Assembly (NCBI GenBank): GCA_024640205.1
Contig: JAHEFL010000004.1
Span: 1-16,158 of the forward strand
DNA: 16,158 nt
Direction of reading: 5' to 3'
Source of the DNA: Flavobacteriales bacterium
GTDB lineage: Bacteria > Bacteroidota > Bacteroidia > Flavobacteriales_F > PHOS-HE28
Below the pieces are notes generated by a model that saw only the letters and a list, made by a program, of their open reading frames with translations, was not told the origin of the DNA and did not search any database. Position 1 is the stretch's first letter, and each line of letters opens with the position of its first letter. The position numbers and the translations under genes are program-made. Positions 15,211 through 16,158 of the stretch are shown in pieces.

Positions 15211-16158
15211 ATGGAAATGACCAACCCTTACAAGCGCCTTTCCTTCACGGGGAAGGGTGGCGATCTCTTTGCCATTCTTCTGGTGAATTGGCTGCTTACC
15301 GTGGTGACACTTGGGATCTATTATCCCTGGGCCAAGGCGCGTCGGTTGCAGTATTTCTATGAGCATACCGAATTGGACCATCACCCTTTCCACTTCCACG
15401 GGACCGGACGCGAGATGTTCATCGGTTTCGTCAAAGCCATTGGGCTGATCCTCCTGATATATGTGATCTTCTTCGGACTTATCATGACGCAGGAGGTATG
15501 GGCGATGATCCTGGGCTATCTCATTTTCCTGACGGCATTCATCCTGTTGACCCCATTGATCATTCATGGAACGTACCGGTATCGGATGAGCCGCAGTTCG
15601 TGGCGCGGGATCCATTTCGGGTATCGCGGTGATAAGGCGGAGTTGTACAAGCTGTTCATCCGCGATGGGATCCTGACCATCATCACCTTCGGGATCTACG
15701 GTGCCTGGTTCACGATCAACCTGCGGAACTATGTGATCAGCCACCTCCGATTCGGAAGCAGCAGTTTTCAGTACAAGGGGGATGGATTTGACTACTTCAT
15801 CCTGAACTTGAAGGGTTACTTGTTGAGCATTGTGACGCTCGGTATCTATGCCTTTTGGTGGCAGCGTGATCTTTTCGCCTATTACACCGACAATCTCACC
15901 TGGGATTTCAGCAGCGGAAAGCGTGTGCAGTTCAAGAGTACGGCCACGGGCGGAGGTTTCTTCGGATTGATCGTAGGGAATATTCTGCTCATCGTATTCA
16001 CGTTGGGCATCGGTCTCGCATGGGCCCATGTTCGCACCATGCGTTTCGTGTTGAACAACATCGAGCTGCTTGGCGAAGCGGATCAGGATCAGGTGGTACA
16101 GACCGAGCTGGAGCACAAGGATGCTACCGCGGACGAGCTGGGTGATGTCATGGACATC
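15211..16158 (+). CDS. DUF898 / YjgN-like multi-pass membrane protein (3' end missing)
   Basis: This is an inner-membrane protein of the DUF898 family (E. coli YjgN), whose function is unknown. The frame is open for 316 codons to the right edge; the family is roughly 330-400 residues, so it is close to complete. The N-terminus YKRLSFTGKGGDLFAILL is typical. A helix motif LL..VTLGIY..W followed by a basic segment and a beta-like stretch recurs at about 28-66, 154-192 and 204-247, with a fourth weaker copy near 259-290. A further hydrophobic region lies at about 72-118. The C-terminus turns hydrophilic and acidic (ELEHKDATADELGDVMD). I chose ATG 15211; ATG 15217 is nearly as good. In-frame ATGs at 15142 and 15169 add residues not expected for the family. 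It is divergent from the VOC gene. Confidence 0.88.
   Translation, partial: MEMTNPYKRLSFTGKGGDLFAILLVNWLLTVVTLGIYYPWAKARRLQYFYEHTELDHHPFHFHGTGREMFIGFVKAIGLILLIYVIFFGLIMTQEVWAMILGYLIFLTAFILLTPLIIHGTYRYRMSRSSWRGIHFGYRGDKAELYKLFIRDGILTIITFGIYGAWFTINLRNYVISHLRFGSSSFQYKGDGFDYFILNLKGYLLSIVTLGIYAFWWQRDLFAYYTDNLTWDFSSGKRVQFKSTATGGGFFGLIVGNILLIVFTLGIGLAWAHVRTMRFVLNNIELLGEADQDQVVQTELEHKDATADELGDVMDI

Noticed and set aside
14448..15362. 304-codon plus-strand frame across guaD, the VOC gene and the DUF898 start
   Set aside because: It crosses three supported genes in other frames and shows no family similarity.
15178..16116. 312-codon open frame on the minus strand
   Set aside because: It is antisense to the DUF898 gene, which has clear membrane repeats on the plus strand. 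The minus translation has no coherent features.

Overview
This window is a stretch of chromosome from a GC-rich member of the Bacteroidota, most likely a Flavobacteriales-type lineage. The clues are the suf gene order (sufA then sufB), the sdhCAB operon with a five-helix di-haem cytochrome b, a double-propeller sensor kinase paired with a LytTR regulator, a lipoprotein carrying a Bacteroidota-style surface-export signal, and promoters of the TTG-N19/20-TAnnTTTG type in place of -35/-10 boxes. I see no mobile element, rRNA, tRNA, CRISPR array or defence system. This is mostly core housekeeping sequence with one accessory signalling block.

Layout. Positions 1-1674 (minus) hold sufA and most of sufB, the head of an Fe-S assembly operon whose rest lies off the left edge. 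thiL (1872-2915, plus) runs divergently from it. A 520-residue helical-repeat protein of unknown function (2912-4474, minus) meets thiL tail to tail, sharing bases at the stop codons. Positions 4594-8824 (minus) form a signalling block: a LytTR-type response regulator, a LytS-type sensor kinase starting directly after the regulator's stop codon, and a small acidic lipoprotein with its own promoter and a terminator. A direct repeat matching the LytTR-family DNA target lies just upstream of the regulator and suggests autoregulation. The 596-base gap 8738-9333 holds that site, a 17-bp RNA-like hairpin and an unassigned small reading frame. pepP (9334-10644, minus) follows, then sdhCAB (10795-14239, plus) with a clear promoter. 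A two-gene VOC protein/guanine deaminase unit (14246-15143, minus) faces sdhB. A DUF898/YjgN-like membrane protein (15211 onward, plus) is cut by the right edge.

How it fits together. Suf makes Fe-S clusters, and SdhB alone binds three of them in the succinate:quinone oxidoreductase encoded further along. ThiL makes thiamine diphosphate, PepP trims Xaa-Pro peptides and GuaD deaminates guanine. The regulator, kinase and lipoprotein are the most system-like part: the kinase's large sensor region is predicted to be periplasmic, its partner probably controls its own promoter, and the lipoprotein is an adjacent candidate target or accessory. No complete undescribed system is evident. The strongest non-genic signals are the LytTR direct repeat (8795-8824) and the strand-asymmetric hairpin (9079-9116).
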